Below, piece after piece: positions 43,615 to 53,329 of a stretch of DNA of 64,000 nucleotides. The first letter of the stretch is position 1; each line of letters starts with the position of its first letter. Source of the stretch: Planctomycetes bacterium UBA7888 (GTDB lineage Bacteria > Planctomycetota > UBA1135); contig DLRM01000035.1 of NCBI GenBank assembly GCA_002500505.1, positions 1-64,000 of the forward strand, in the 5' to 3' direction. Below the pieces are notes generated by a model. That model was not told the DNA's origin. It saw only the letters and a list, made by a program, of their open reading frames with translations, and ran no database searches. Both the position numbers and the translations under genes were made by a program.

Positions 43615-44703
43615 ATGGATTCTCTTTTTTTGGCAGACAAACTGCTACGGGGAAAGCGTTTAAGCCCTCAGGATGCCCTCTTCCTCCACGAAAACGCCGA
43701 GATTAGCCTTCTGGGCTACTTGGCCGACGAGATTCGGCAAAAAAGACATCCAGAGGGCAAAATCACCTACATCATCGATAGAAACCTCAATCCCACCAAT
43801 ATTTGCGTGACAGATTGCGGCTTTTGCGCCTTCTATGCCAAGCCCAAGGATGAGGAAAAGGGCTACGTCCTCGATCGCGAGACGATTTTCCAAAAAATCG
43901 AGGAGACCATTGCGGTTGGAGGCGTTCAAATTTTAATGCAAGGCGGTCACCATCCTCGCTTAGGGGTGGAGTGGTTCTGCGAACTCTTTCAAGACATTAA
44001 GGCCAAGTGGCCCAATCTTCATTTACATGCGATGTCTCCACCAGAAATTGTGCACATTGCTCATGTTTCCAAAATGGACACCCATTCTGTCTTGGCCTCT
44101 CTCCAAGAATCGGGCATGGATTCCATGCCTGGCGGCGGTGCCGAAATTTTGGCTGAGTCCGTGCGAGAAAAAATCGCACCGAGAAAAGCTACGACAAATG
44201 AATGGTTGCGAGTTATGGAAGAGGCGCATGACCTTGGCATGCGCACCACCGCCACAATGATGTTTGGCCATGTGGAAACAACTGAAGACCGTATTGAACA
44301 TTTGGATCGTCTTCGTCAACTTCAAGACCGCACTGGCGGCTTTACTGCCTTCATCGCATGGACTTTTCAACCTGGCGGTACCCCCCTCGGCGAAGAGCTC
44401 ACTCAATCTGGTTGGCACAAACCTACTTTTGCTGAATACTTCCGACTCAAAACGATTGCGCGCATTTTCTTAGACAACTTTGAAAATGTTCAAGCCAGTT
44501 TTGTCACCCAAGGCGCTGACGCCGCAACGCTTGCCCTTCGCATGGGCTGCAATGACTTTGGCTCCGCCATGCTGGAAGAAAACGTTGTTTCCTCGGCGGG
44601 TTGCTTCGAACTTGTGGGATTGGACAAAATCGAAGATTCCATTCGTTCGGCAGGCTTCTCCCCTGCTCGAAGAACACAGGCTTACGAAATCTTGCCGAAC
44701 TAA
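43615..44703 (+). CDS. mqnC: Cyclic dehypoxanthinyl futalosine synthase
   Basis: Radical SAM enzyme of the futalosine menaquinone pathway that cyclises dehypoxanthine futalosine. The 362-residue protein has the SAM cluster motif NICVTDCGFCAFYAKP (CxxxCxxC), then ILMQGGHHPRLGVEWFCELF, which is typical of MqnC, and DSMPGGGAEILAESVR and TTATMMFGHVETTEDR. ATG 43615 is chosen over GTG 43609 two codons earlier; ribosome-binding site is weak for both. The partner genes mqnE and mqnA lie 17 kb further on. The stop abuts the clc stop without gap. Confidence 0.92.
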   Translation: MDSLFLADKLLRGKRLSPQDALFLHENAEISLLGYLADEIRQKRHPEGKITYIIDRNLNPTNICVTDCGFCAFYAKPKDEEKGYVLDRETIFQKIEETIAVGGVQILMQGGHHPRLGVEWFCELFQDIKAKWPNLHLHAMSPPEIVHIAHVSKMDTHSVLASLQESGMDSMPGGGAEILAESVREKIAPRKATTNEWLRVMEEAHDLGMRTTATMMFGHVETTEDRIEHLDRLRQLQDRTGGFTAFIAWTFQPGGTPLGEELTQSGWHKPTFAEYFRLKTIARIFLDNFENVQASFVTQGADAATLALRMGCNDFGSAMLEENVVSSAGCFELVGLDKIEDSIRSAGFSPARRTQAYEILPN

Positions 44704-46443
44704 CTACTCAGCACGCTCTGCCGTTTGAATGATGAGTTCAGAACGGTAGCGGTCAAATAATGTGGACTTCGATAGGGTGCCCAAAAATATCCCACTTTCA
44801 TCCACAACTGGCAACACCCAAAGACCGCTCTCCTCAAAAAGTTGCGTTGCACGTTGCAAGCTGTCCCCCCTTACGACAGACGGCGAACTGGAATCCATGA
44901 CTGTATCCACGCTGGTCATGCGGCGAAGGTCTTGGTCAAAAATAAACTCCCTGATGGCAGACAAATCCAGCATCCCTTGCAGTTTTCCAGTTTCGCCATC
45001 CAATACAGCAAAGTGATTTCGATGAGTACTGGGGAGAATCTTGGCAAGATCTTCAAGTGTTTTTCCAGAATCAATGGTAATGGACTCAGAATCTAAAAGC
45101 TCTTCGGCGGTCAAATCAGCCAGGATTCGACGGTCCGTTCCTGGGCGAAGAAGGCGACCACTCTCGGCAACTTCCCATGCATAAAAAGAATGGCGAAGGA
45201 ATGTCCGGGATACGAGGGCCCCAAGTACGGCAACTAAAATGAGAGGCAAGCTTTGCCCCCAGCCGCCGGTTGTTTCCAGCGCAAGCAGGATTCCGGTAAA
45301 GGGTGCCTGCATCGTTCCAGCAACTAAACCAGCCATGCCTGCAAGGGCAAAAAAGCCTGGGGCGGCGAATTGGGCGCCGGGGAAAATGGCGGCAAGAGTT
45401 AATCCAAATGAAGAGCCCAGTAATGCCCCCAAGACTAACGATGGGGCGAAAACGCCGCCGGGAGCGTTACTGCCCAAAGTTAAAACAGTTGCAAAAAACT
45501 TAGTGCCTAAAATCAAAAGGAGAGCGGACCATCCGAAATTCGCGTTGCCTTCTAATAGCTTTGCAACGAGGTCATACCCTTCTCCGATGGCTTCGGGGCG
45601 CAAGAGTCCCAGAAATCCAACTCCCATGCCAGCGAGGGCTGCAACAACGCCAACACGGCCGAGCAAGCTTCCCTCCTTACAAGTCCGCGCAAAGTGCTCC
45701 GCGCGGAGAATCAAACGAACCAAAAGTACCGAAAACAAACCAGCGAGGATTCCGAGAGGCACGCAACCAAGAAGATCCACTGTATCCCAAGAAAAGTCTG
45801 CAGCGTGAAAGGCGCCCTCGGCTCCAAGAACTGCGCGGCCGGCTTCGGTTGCAACGACCGAAGCAACCGCCAGCGGAATGACCGTGCTGAGGGTCCATTC
45901 AGCCAGCACAACTTCCATCGCAAAGAGAACGCCGGTCAGGGGCGCATTAAAAACAGCGCCAATTCCTCCGGCAACGCCACAGGCCAGAAGAAGCACTCGC
46001 TGACGTTCAGCGAGTTGTGCCCATCCCGCCACCGAGCTTCCGGCGGCAGCTGAGCTGAAAACAATGGGACCCTCTAAGCCAGCCGATCCTCCACTGGCTA
46101 CAGTGAGCAGGCTTCCAAAAAATCGACTGAAAATACTGCGGCTTCGCATGTGCCCACCCCGCCTTGAAACAGAATCCAAGACTGCAGGGACCCCATGACC
46201 GCCGGGTTCTCTGAAGATAATGCGAACTGTCCACACAGCGAGAAGAGCACCAACTGCCGGCAAGAGAAAGCCGAAACTTTCGGCTCGAAACGCCTCAAGA
46301 GTATTAAAAAGATGGTGAACCCCGCTACGGAGAGCAACTGCGACCACTGAGCTCACTAAGCCCACAGCAGCAGCGAGCAAGACCATCAACCACGGTCCGC
46401 TATCCGCATTTCGAATGGAAGAAGAGAGTTTCATTCGCCACAA
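44704..46443 (-). CDS. ClC-family chloride channel/transporter with CBS domains
   Basis: The 579-residue membrane protein has the ClC core with three selectivity regions: GGHGVPAVLDSV (GSGIP position, His for Ser), SGGSAGLEGPIVFSSAAAGS with the gating Glu, and GGIGAVFNAPLTGVLFAMEV. Two CBS domains occupy about 440-570 (ITIDSGKTLEDLAKIL, SVDTVMDSSSPSVVRGDSLQ), where nucleotides may regulate it. The GHGVP form is common in CBS-bearing bacterial ClCs. Gating Glu present suggests a Cl-/H+ antiporter. It overlaps the upstream HTH-EIIA regulator by 13 nt, so they share a transcript. Confidence 0.88.
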   Translation of the reverse strand: MWRMKLSSSIRNADSGPWLMVLLAAAVGLVSSVVAVALRSGVHHLFNTLEAFRAESFGFLLPAVGALLAVWTVRIIFREPGGHGVPAVLDSVSRRGGHMRSRSIFSRFFGSLLTVASGGSAGLEGPIVFSSAAAGSSVAGWAQLAERQRVLLLACGVAGGIGAVFNAPLTGVLFAMEVVLAEWTLSTVIPLAVASVVATEAGRAVLGAEGAFHAADFSWDTVDLLGCVPLGILAGLFSVLLVRLILRAEHFARTCKEGSLLGRVGVVAALAGMGVGFLGLLRPEAIGEGYDLVAKLLEGNANFGWSALLLILGTKFFATVLTLGSNAPGGVFAPSLVLGALLGSSFGLTLAAIFPGAQFAAPGFFALAGMAGLVAGTMQAPFTGILLALETTGGWGQSLPLILVAVLGALVSRTFLRHSFYAWEVAESGRLLRPGTDRRILADLTAEELLDSESITIDSGKTLEDLAKILPSTHRNHFAVLDGETGKLQGMLDLSAIREFIFDQDLRRMTSVDTVMDSSSPSVVRGDSLQRATQLFEESGLWVLPVVDESGIFLGTLSKSTLFDRYRSELIIQTAERAE

Positions 46444-47108
46444 GGTTCGAGCTCGGCCAAGCGAACAAGGAGGGAGTGATCCTCTTCCTTCGCCGCAAGC
46501 GCTTTACAAAAAGAAGAGTCCCGAAGAATAAAGGCCACTCGAGAAAGCAACTGGAGGTGGCTCTTTGGATTGGGGCTCAACAACAGAAGGGCTGTATGGA
46601 CCCGCTCCCCATCGAGAGCCATCCAATCCACAGGCTGCTGGAGAAGTCCAATGACCACCGTAGGAACCATTGCAAAATCCTGGCTTGGTGTGCGCGGATG
46701 CGGCAGAGCAATTCCATGGCCCATGCCCGTCGAGGTCATCTTTTCGCGCTCAAGGAGCCGCTCCAAGAGGAGGCTTCGGTCCACTGATTTTGCGAGGGGC
46801 GCCCCCTCTACTAGGTTTTTCAAAACTCCAGCTGGGGTTTCGCCCTCAACTCCACGCATAAGACCGCCGGCACTGATTGCCGCTATCAATGGTTGATCGC
46901 AGTTTTCCTCGACACTGGTCCTAGTGGAATCGGATTGGCTCCGAAGGGACAGCCCCTTTTTCCGAGCCCAAGATTCCAACTCTTCTTCTTGGAATCGAAG
47001 TTCCCCACCAGGCCGGCGCATGCCCAGCTGCCCTTGACGGGCCCACCTTTGGAGTGTGTCCGGAGAAACACCCAACTTGGCGGCGGCTTGACGGAGGTCT
47101 AGAGTCAT
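46431..47108 (-). CDS. Helix-turn-helix protein fused to PTS EIIA domain
   Basis: The 225-residue protein begins with a MerR/excisionase-like DNA-binding domain (LDLRQAAAKLGVSPDTLQRW, GGELRFQEEELESWARKKGL), followed by a linker and a PTS fructose/mannitol EIIA domain. The phospho-acceptor His is in GMGHGIALPHPRTPS, and VVIGLLQQPVDWMALDGERV fits the EIIA fold. No sugar-specific EIIB/EIIC gene is near, so it is probably a regulatory PTS protein rather than part of sugar uptake. ATG 47108 fits the domain start; a longer reading to 47135 is possible. It overlaps clc. Confidence 0.82.
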   Translation of the reverse strand: MTLDLRQAAAKLGVSPDTLQRWARQGQLGMRRPGGELRFQEEELESWARKKGLSLRSQSDSTRTSVEENCDQPLIAAISAGGLMRGVEGETPAGVLKNLVEGAPLAKSVDRSLLLERLLEREKMTSTGMGHGIALPHPRTPSQDFAMVPTVVIGLLQQPVDWMALDGERVHTALLLLSPNPKSHLQLLSRVAFILRDSSFCKALAAKEEDHSLLVRLAELEPCGE

Positions 47109-47138
47109 GACAAGGCGAGATTGTATTCTCACCACGCC

Positions 47139-47513
47139 TTGAAAAAGCTATCGACTCTCCTTCTTGTCTCCTGGATGCTCGGAAACACCTACCTTGCCTT
47201 CCAAGGGGTGCCTTCTCGGTTTGATTTTTCCTTCCACCCGGGCCCAGGCAAAGAACCAAACCAAAACCTCAACATAAATGCCGATGAGTTTCGCGAGCGG
47301 GGTTTCAATCGCCTTTTGCTTCCGATTGGCGACCACCTCCGGCCAGTTGAGCCACTGGCCCACCACCTTCTCTTCCCCACTCAGGTTCTTTACTCTCCGC
47401 GGAACCGGCGTTCCATTGAGGCAGTTCTTCGAGAGGCGAAAGTTCGGGAAGCCGAGGGCGTTTTAGTTTTCTCGAAGAAGGATGGGTGGAGTATTCATGA
47501 GGTGGAAGATTGA
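47139..47513 (+). CDS. Small exported or anchored protein of unknown function
   Basis: From TTG 47139 the protein has 124 residues with a signal-like start KKLSTLLLVSWMLGNTYLAF. The mature part has no recognised domain; it is neutral to basic with VEPLAHHLLFPTQVLYSPRN and a C-terminal VREAEGVLVFSKKDGWSIHE, resembling a small alpha-beta protein. A start at 47121 (TTG) or 47193 (ATG) is also possible. It ends in a TTGA overlap with the membrane protein gene, so the two are coupled. Confidence 0.6.
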   Translation: MKKLSTLLLVSWMLGNTYLAFQGVPSRFDFSFHPGPGKEPNQNLNINADEFRERGFNRLLLPIGDHLRPVEPLAHHLLFPTQVLYSPRNRRSIEAVLREAKVREAEGVLVFSKKDGWSIHEVED

Positions 47514-48901
47514 ATTTCCCGCCCTTTGCGTCGGCAGTCGGCGTCATCCTTCTTCTTCTTTTTTCAGGAAGCCACCTCTTACGCCTTTTTCCTGTGAAGC
47601 ATGAAGGCCTTCCAGATTACCTGAGTTGGTCCTGGCTCCTTGGCGTGAGCTATTTCGCATTGGGGGTCAGCCTTATGTCTTGGATGGGGCTTTGCACGCT
47701 CGGCCCTTTACTGGGGCTTTGCCTTCTTCCTCCGGCCCTTTCTTACTTCCAAAAAACTGCCCCGCGCGGGCCGCGCCCACTCCATTTCTGGTCTTTCCTT
47801 CCTGCATTACTAGCGGTTGGCCTTTCCGTTCTGATTTGCCAGGCGGATTCGGTCAAGGAGGTGGACGCCCAAATGAGGTGGGTGCAACATGGGCAATGGA
47901 TGGCCGAAACCGGAAGCTTGGTACCTGAACGGATGGAGGACCCTTCCTGGGCGAAACTCCACCCTTCCTATCCTCCATTACTCTCCTCTGTGATTGGTTT
48001 CGCACTCCAACTCCCGGGCGCAAATCGAGAGGGGACTCCTCTTCTCTTTGGACCATTCTTCTTCCTAGCCTTGCTGGGCATTTTGCATGGCTTTTGCATT
48101 CGCAATACTAGTTCAAAGTGGACATTCATTTGGGTGGCAGGGTTCGCATTCACTCCCTGCTTCGCTTGGTTGGCAAGGGACGGTCTGACCGTGGGAATGG
48201 CGGCCGATTCCGCCCTTGCCGATATTCCGCTGGCCTTGTTCCTGACAGCGCTTGCCGCTCTTTCTATTCGCATTTTGGAAGGAGAGGATTCACCCCCCCA
48301 TCGAGGCCTTCTCCTGTTGGTAGGCGCTGGCTCCATGCTTGTAAAACAAGAGGGTGCAGCATTTGTTTTGGCGTCCCTGCCACTTTCAACCCTGTTTGTA
48401 GTCTGGCTTTCCCAAAAAAATGGGCAAAACTCTATTTCTTGGCGACCGTTCGGCTGGCTTTTTTCAGGTGCAATTGCCGCTTGGATTTTGTGGGCCGGGG
48501 TGAGTACTAATATGCCCGTAGCAGCGGGAGAAAACTACTTGAGTGTCGAGGGTTTTCAGAACCTATGGACTGGATTCGACCGCCTTCCCCAAATCGGACT
48601 TCGCGTGTTGGAAGAATTTTTTAGCGTCAATCGCTGGGGCGGCCTTTGGTTCGTGGCTGTGGCCGCCACCGCCGTCGGGCTTTACAGGAAGAACACTAGC
48701 GCCCTCTTTTTAACCCTTTTGCTTCTCCTGGGAATCGGAGTCTCCGTAGCCGGCTTCATGTCTAGCGGTTGGAAAGGTGGCGACATCAAGGGCCTCATGG
48801 ACTCCAGCCTGACTCGCCTCCTCATGCACCATGCTCCATTGGTGTTGTTGCTCGGAGTCAAATCGTTGCATTCTGCAAAAGAAAAAAGACAACCGCTGTA
48901 G
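47510..48901 (+). CDS. Multipass membrane protein, GT-C-like
   Basis: The 463-residue protein has about ten to twelve hydrophobic segments. After an acidic stretch (QADSVKEVDAQMRWVQHGQW) lies LHPSYPPLLSSVIGFALQL, a layout like the first loop of GT-C glycosyltransferases that use lipid-linked sugars (acidic residue then HPSYPP). No nearby gene gives a specific substrate. TTG start overlaps the stop of the small protein before it (TTGA). The 70 nt after the stop, before narK, hold no recognisable feature. Confidence 0.65.
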   Translation: MNFPPFASAVGVILLLLFSGSHLLRLFPVKHEGLPDYLSWSWLLGVSYFALGVSLMSWMGLCTLGPLLGLCLLPPALSYFQKTAPRGPRPLHFWSFLPALLAVGLSVLICQADSVKEVDAQMRWVQHGQWMAETGSLVPERMEDPSWAKLHPSYPPLLSSVIGFALQLPGANREGTPLLFGPFFFLALLGILHGFCIRNTSSKWTFIWVAGFAFTPCFAWLARDGLTVGMAADSALADIPLALFLTALAALSIRILEGEDSPPHRGLLLLVGAGSMLVKQEGAAFVLASLPLSTLFVVWLSQKNGQNSISWRPFGWLFSGAIAAWILWAGVSTNMPVAAGENYLSVEGFQNLWTGFDRLPQIGLRVLEEFFSVNRWGGLWFVAVAATAVGLYRKNTSALFLTLLLLLGIGVSVAGFMSSGWKGGDIKGLMDSSLTRLLMHHAPLVLLLGVKSLHSAKEKRQPL

Positions 48902-48970
48902 TTCCGCCACCACACGGCACTGCGGGGTATTCCACAGCTAACTACAACGGCTATCAGTGTTGATTGAACT

Positions 48971-50581
48971 CTATGGGTTCTTGTATTCGGCTTTGGGACC
49001 GAGGTAGTACCACCAGTTGAGGACTGCACAAACTGCGTAGAAAACGGCGAATCCGTACATGGCGACCTCTGGGGTGCCAGCCTTCATCTCCTCGCCAATC
49101 ACTTGGGGGATGAGGAAGGCACCATAAGCCGCAACTGCTGAGGTCCAGCCAAGGACTGGCCCACGTTGTTCCTCATTGAAAATCATTGAAATGGTCCGGA
49201 AAGTGGATCCGTTGCCAATACCCGTGGCAGTAAACAGGATCACTATCAGCACAAAGAACGGCATGAAGTAGTCCTGTGGCGTCGCCGACTGATAGGCGGC
49301 GTGAGCGTAGTACCCGACTCCAATCGAACTGAGTGTCATGACAATAGCCACTCCTTGAGTCAGAATTGCTCCACCTGTCTTGTCAGCCAGCCAACCACCG
49401 ACCGGTCGGATGAGCGCGCCAACAAAGGCACCAACCCACACGTATCTGAATGTTTCAGGACCTTCGGGGTTGGGCAGGTGCTGCCAGACACCAGTCGTTG
49501 CATCTTGGATGTGCTGAAGACCAAAGATGAACTTGATGGACAGGCCAACCGCTGCAGCGAAACCGATAAACGAGCCGAAAGTCATCGTGTAGATGATGGT
49601 CATAATCCAGGTGTGCTTGGCACCGAAAATCTTGTACTGCCGCGTCAAGTTGGATTTGACCTCACCCGGCGACAGAGCCTTCATCAGAAAGACCGTCGAG
49701 GCAATCACCACTGGCAGCACAATGAACTTCACCCAGGTAAGCGTCGGGAAGCTCAGGATTACCCAAAGGCCGATGCTCGCCGTAATGAAACCGATTCCCA
49801 GTAGCCCGCTGATACGCCCAAAAGAGACGAGCGGCCCCTTGATATTGGGAGAGACTGCCTCGGTGCGGATGTTATTCATCTTAAACCAGCCGAGGAAGGC
49901 CAGTGGAATGAGTAAGAACATCCACACCCAGCCGGCGCTGGATAGCCAGGTCTCCGAACCTGCAGGGATTTGCTTAAAGACCGTTCCGCTGGTCTTTGAG
50001 AGCGTCATCGACGGCCCACTGAGCGGCCCCACGATGGCCGCGGTCATGCACAGAGGGATGAGGATCTGCATCGTGGTCACGCCGAAGTTTCCGAGTCCGG
50101 CGTTCATACCCAGCGCATAGCCCTGGTTCTTCTTCGGGTAGAAGAAGCTAATGTTGGACATGGAAGATGCAAAGTTCCCACCGCCAAAGCCAGAGGTCAG
50201 CGCGAGGATCTGGAAAACCCAGAGAGGCGTCGCTGGATCTTGCAGTGCTATCGCCGCTCCGATGGACGGGATCATCAGCAGCGCTGTGGTGAAGAAAATA
50301 GTATTTCGCCCACCGGCGAGACGGATGAAGAATGAACTTGGGATGCGCAGAGTCCCACCGCTCAGGCCAGCGATAGCGGTCAGGGTCAAGAGCTCTGACT
50401 TGCTAAAGGGAAAGCCCAGATTCTCCATCTGGACCGCAATGATTCCCCACATAATCCAGACCGCGAAGCCACACAGCAGACTTGGAATCGATATCCAAAG
50501 GTTACGGGTGGCAATCTTCTTCCCGGCGCTTTCCCAGAACTCTTGGTCTTCTACATCCCACTTATCGAGGTTAGATGTCAT
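48971..50581 (-). CDS. narK: Nitrate/nitrite transporter NarK
   Basis: MFS carrier for nitrate uptake or nitrate/nitrite exchange. From ATG 50581 the protein has 536 residues and about 12 helices. Family features include LRIPSSFFIRLAGGRNTIFF in the first half, GFGGGNFASSMSNISFFYPK and GMNAGLGNFGVTTMQILIPL (nitrate signature region rich in Gly and Asn), and GSTFRTISMIFNEEQRGPVL in the second half. The longer reading to 50620 adds a basic tail overlapping the narI end. It is last in the nar operon, 10 nt after narI. Confidence 0.92.
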   Translation of the reverse strand: MTSNLDKWDVEDQEFWESAGKKIATRNLWISIPSLLCGFAVWIMWGIIAVQMENLGFPFSKSELLTLTAIAGLSGGTLRIPSSFFIRLAGGRNTIFFTTALLMIPSIGAAIALQDPATPLWVFQILALTSGFGGGNFASSMSNISFFYPKKNQGYALGMNAGLGNFGVTTMQILIPLCMTAAIVGPLSGPSMTLSKTSGTVFKQIPAGSETWLSSAGWVWMFLLIPLAFLGWFKMNNIRTEAVSPNIKGPLVSFGRISGLLGIGFITASIGLWVILSFPTLTWVKFIVLPVVIASTVFLMKALSPGEVKSNLTRQYKIFGAKHTWIMTIIYTMTFGSFIGFAAAVGLSIKFIFGLQHIQDATTGVWQHLPNPEGPETFRYVWVGAFVGALIRPVGGWLADKTGGAILTQGVAIVMTLSSIGVGYYAHAAYQSATPQDYFMPFFVLIVILFTATGIGNGSTFRTISMIFNEEQRGPVLGWTSAVAAYGAFLIPQVIGEEMKAGTPEVAMYGFAVFYAVCAVLNWWYYLGPKAEYKNP

Positions 50582-50591
50582 GATGCGCCTT

Positions 50592-51278
50592 CTATTTGAT
50601 TCGGGCCGTCTTTCGGTCACGGTTCCAAATCACAACTTGTGGCCTACGCCACAAGTAAGGGTTTGGCACAACGAGAACATGAACTAGTCGGGTGAAGGGA
50701 AAGAAGCCTACAATGATCCAAGCATTGATGATGTGCAGCTTCACTAAAAGCGGTAGCGCAGCGACATAACTCACATCGGGCTGAAGAGTGAAGAGGGACC
50801 ACAGCCAGGGCGAGGCCGAACTTGCAAACCAAGAACTCCCCCATCCATGCTGGACGGCAACCAAAATTCCAAGCACGATTTGGGCCACCAACATGGCATA
50901 AAGAATCCAGTCGGTCGGAGTGGTCACAATGTTCACACGGGCATGGCTAAACCGGCGGGCGATTGCATTGATCAAACCAAGTAAAGCCAAAATGCCAAGG
51001 GCAAGGCCAGTCACTTCCATAATGACCAAACGAACTGGAACACTATTCCACCAAAGGAGAGTGTCGGGAATCACCAAGCCCATGAAATGAATAGCAAGAA
51101 CGCCGAGAATGCCGTAATGGAATGGCACGGTACTCCAGAAGTGCTGACGGTTTTCGAGGAACTGGGAGGAGATACTGGAGTAGGTGTATGGTCGCTGGCG
51201 ATAGCGAGCGATTGTCACCAAGAAAAAGAGGGCCAGAGCCACGTAGGGCAGGGCGGCAAAGAGAAGGATGTCGCTCAT
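50592..51278 (-). CDS. narI: Respiratory nitrate reductase gamma subunit
   Basis: Membrane cytochrome b subunit that takes electrons from menaquinol (or from NarC) and passes them to NarH. The 228-residue protein has five hydrophobic segments; histidines in WSTVPFHYGILGVLAIHFMG and in the last helices (PLLVKLHIINAWIIVGFFPF, TRLVHVLVVP) match haem b ligands of NarI. Length is normal. It overlaps narJ by 4 nt (51275-51278). Confidence 0.93.
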   Translation of the reverse strand: MSDILLFAALPYVALALFFLVTIARYRQRPYTYSSISSQFLENRQHFWSTVPFHYGILGVLAIHFMGLVIPDTLLWWNSVPVRLVIMEVTGLALGILALLGLINAIARRFSHARVNIVTTPTDWILYAMLVAQIVLGILVAVQHGWGSSWFASSASPWLWSLFTLQPDVSYVAALPLLVKLHIINAWIIVGFFPFTRLVHVLVVPNPYLWRRPQVVIWNRDRKTARIK

Positions 51279-51814
51279 GATTGGGGGTTGCCGTTGGTTT
51301 CCTGGACATGCATGTTGAGGACCGCGAGAACGGCGTCCAGGACCGGCTCGTAGGGGTTGTCATTGGCAGCCAAACTCACGCAGATTTTTTTCACGGCAGG
51401 AATGGCAACATTTTGAGAAAGCTCACTCGCGATTACGTCATCGCACCGAGCAAGAACCGCCATTACATGGCAGAGATGGTCCGGAAGCTCGCTCCCTTCG
51501 GTTATTTCATTTTCGCGGAGAAGCTCGCGCATTTTTACGAGGAATCCACCACGTTCGTACGCTTCCCCAAACACATGCCAGCCCGTTTCAAGCGCGGCAC
51601 TGGCAGAGTTGTCAAAGGTGCGAGCGAAAAGCTCTTCCATTTCCTCATCTGACTTCCCTTTGAGAAATTCAGTGAAGGGTTGGAGAGCCTCTTTAGCCAC
51701 TTCAGAAGCATTGGCTACGACCGCAATCCATTCTTCAGCCGCCTCGCCAAACCCAGGCCTGGGGTAGGTGACCAACTTTGAAAGGGCGTCGTAAACTTTG
51801 CCGTCAGTTTTCAT
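51275..51814 (-). CDS. narJ: Nitrate reductase assembly chaperone NarJ
   Basis: Chaperone of the TorD/NarJ type that guides molybdenum cofactor insertion into NarG; not part of the final enzyme. The 179-residue protein is all-helical with KVYDALSKLVTYPRPGFGEA at the start, TFDNSASAALETGWHVFGEA and ELPDHLCHVMAVLARCDDVI, matching NarJ. It begins 2 nt after narH and overlaps narI. Confidence 0.9.
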   Translation of the reverse strand: MKTDGKVYDALSKLVTYPRPGFGEAAEEWIAVVANASEVAKEALQPFTEFLKGKSDEEMEELFARTFDNSASAALETGWHVFGEAYERGGFLVKMRELLRENEITEGSELPDHLCHVMAVLARCDDVIASELSQNVAIPAVKKICVSLAANDNPYEPVLDAVLAVLNMHVQETNGNPQS

Positions 51815-51816
51815 GA

Positions 51817-53304
51817 TTAAACACGCAGTGGGGCGTCTCGGAATCCGAAGCCCGTTTCTTGCTTGTGAGTATGGGTGTCGCGCAACATTTCGATTGCTTG
51901 CTCGCGCTGGGCGGGCGGAATCACGAATCGTTGTTCGTAGGAAGCCAGTGAGGTCAACTTGTATATTGCATCTGCCTGTTCAGGAGTGCAGTCTGCTTCA
52001 CGAAGAGCGCGCATGGCGGATTCTTCATCCACATCCCCTACCGTGAGGTGGCGGCGCCACATCCGAACTGCGTACTGCTTACGCAGTGCGTAGCGAACGG
52101 GCTCAGCGTTTCCTGCGCCAAAGAGGTTCGACAAGAACTGGATGGGAACCCGTGCCTGTTCGATTTCGTGAAAGAGGTCCTCTGTTTCCAATGAAGTTGG
52201 TCCAGCGTGGTTACTGGAAACCACTGGAGAAAGAGGTGGAACGTAGAACACCATGGGGAAGGTGCGGAACTCAGGGTGCAAGGGCAAGCCAAGACCCCAG
52301 CTCTTCACAAACTCGTAAGTTGGAGAGTTCTGCGCCGAAGTAATGACACCATCAGGGATGCCATTCCTCTTCGCAGCTTCAATCACTTCGGGGTCGTTTG
52401 GATCCAAAATGATGCTCCGCTGAAGATCAACCAGACGGTCTTCAGGGGCAGAAGCCAAATCTTCAATCTTAGATGCATCGTAAAGAACGTTGCCCAAGAA
52501 ACGAATGCGGCCCACGCAAGAGTGGTGACAGGCTGGAGGCTGGTTGGTCTCAATCCGTGGGTAGCAAAGCACGCACTTTTCAGACTTGCCAGTGTTCCAG
52601 TTGAAGTACACCTTCTTGTAAGGGCAGGCGGGCACACAGGATCGCCAGGCGCGACAACGCTCTTGATTTAGAAGAACGACACCATCCTCACCACGCTTGT
52701 AAAGCGCACCGGAAGGACAGGATGCAACGCATGCTGGGTTCAAGCAATGGTTACACATCCGCGGAAGGTAGAAGAAAGCCAAACGCTGAATTTCGAACAT
52801 CTGCTGGCGAGTTTCTTCAGGAAGCCCATCCAGATTGGGGTCGTTTTCTGCATAAACCGGAGAACCGCCGAAGTCGTCGTCCCAGTTCGGCCCAGCTTCG
52901 ACATCAATGTACTCGCCTGAAACCATGGAAATCGGGCGAGCCGTTGGCTGGTCATGACCTTCCGGAGCATCAAAGAGGTCTGAGTACTTGTAAGTCCAAG
53001 GCTCGTAGTAATCATCCATGGTTGGCATGGATGGGTTGTGGAAAATGTTCGGAACAATCTTCGACTTACTCGTTGACTTCAACTGCAATTTGCCGTTCTT
53101 GACTTCCCAACCACCGCGGTGTTGCTCCTGATCTTCCCAACGGGTTGGGAAACCAGTACCGGGCTTCGTTTCCACATTGTTCCACCACATGTATTCGGTG
53201 CCTTTACGGTCAGTCCAAATGTTCTTGCAACTAATACTGCAAGTATGGCAACCGATGCACTTGTCCATGTGGAACAACATCGCAATTTGTGAGCGTACAT
53301 CCAT
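51817..53304 (-). CDS. narH: Respiratory nitrate reductase beta subunit
   Basis: Cytoplasmic electron-transfer subunit with three [4Fe-4S] and one [3Fe-4S] cluster. From ATG 53304 it has 495 residues starting MDVRSQIAMLFHMDKCIGCH; first cluster cysteines are 16, 19, 22 and 26. Later groups are CNHCLNPACVASCPSGALY, CRAWRSCVPACPYKK and CVLCYPRIE...CHHSCVGR; Trp in CRAW is the expected substitute for Cys at the [3Fe-4S] site. The longer reading to 53436 overlaps narG and is rejected. It lies 25 nt after narG. Confidence 0.95.
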   Translation of the reverse strand: MDVRSQIAMLFHMDKCIGCHTCSISCKNIWTDRKGTEYMWWNNVETKPGTGFPTRWEDQEQHRGGWEVKNGKLQLKSTSKSKIVPNIFHNPSMPTMDDYYEPWTYKYSDLFDAPEGHDQPTARPISMVSGEYIDVEAGPNWDDDFGGSPVYAENDPNLDGLPEETRQQMFEIQRLAFFYLPRMCNHCLNPACVASCPSGALYKRGEDGVVLLNQERCRAWRSCVPACPYKKVYFNWNTGKSEKCVLCYPRIETNQPPACHHSCVGRIRFLGNVLYDASKIEDLASAPEDRLVDLQRSIILDPNDPEVIEAAKRNGIPDGVITSAQNSPTYEFVKSWGLGLPLHPEFRTFPMVFYVPPLSPVVSSNHAGPTSLETEDLFHEIEQARVPIQFLSNLFGAGNAEPVRYALRKQYAVRMWRRHLTVGDVDEESAMRALREADCTPEQADAIYKLTSLASYEQRFVIPPAQREQAIEMLRDTHTHKQETGFGFRDAPLRV

Positions 53305-53329
53305 TATTATGTTTCCGTTTTCAGTCGGC

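Noticed and set aside
45239..45808. 189-codon frame on the plus strand
   Set aside because: Antisense to the ClC gene and very rich in Pro, Arg and Lys, typical of a shadow frame.
50151..50687. 178-codon frame on the plus strand
   Set aside because: Antisense to narK and narI, no family features.
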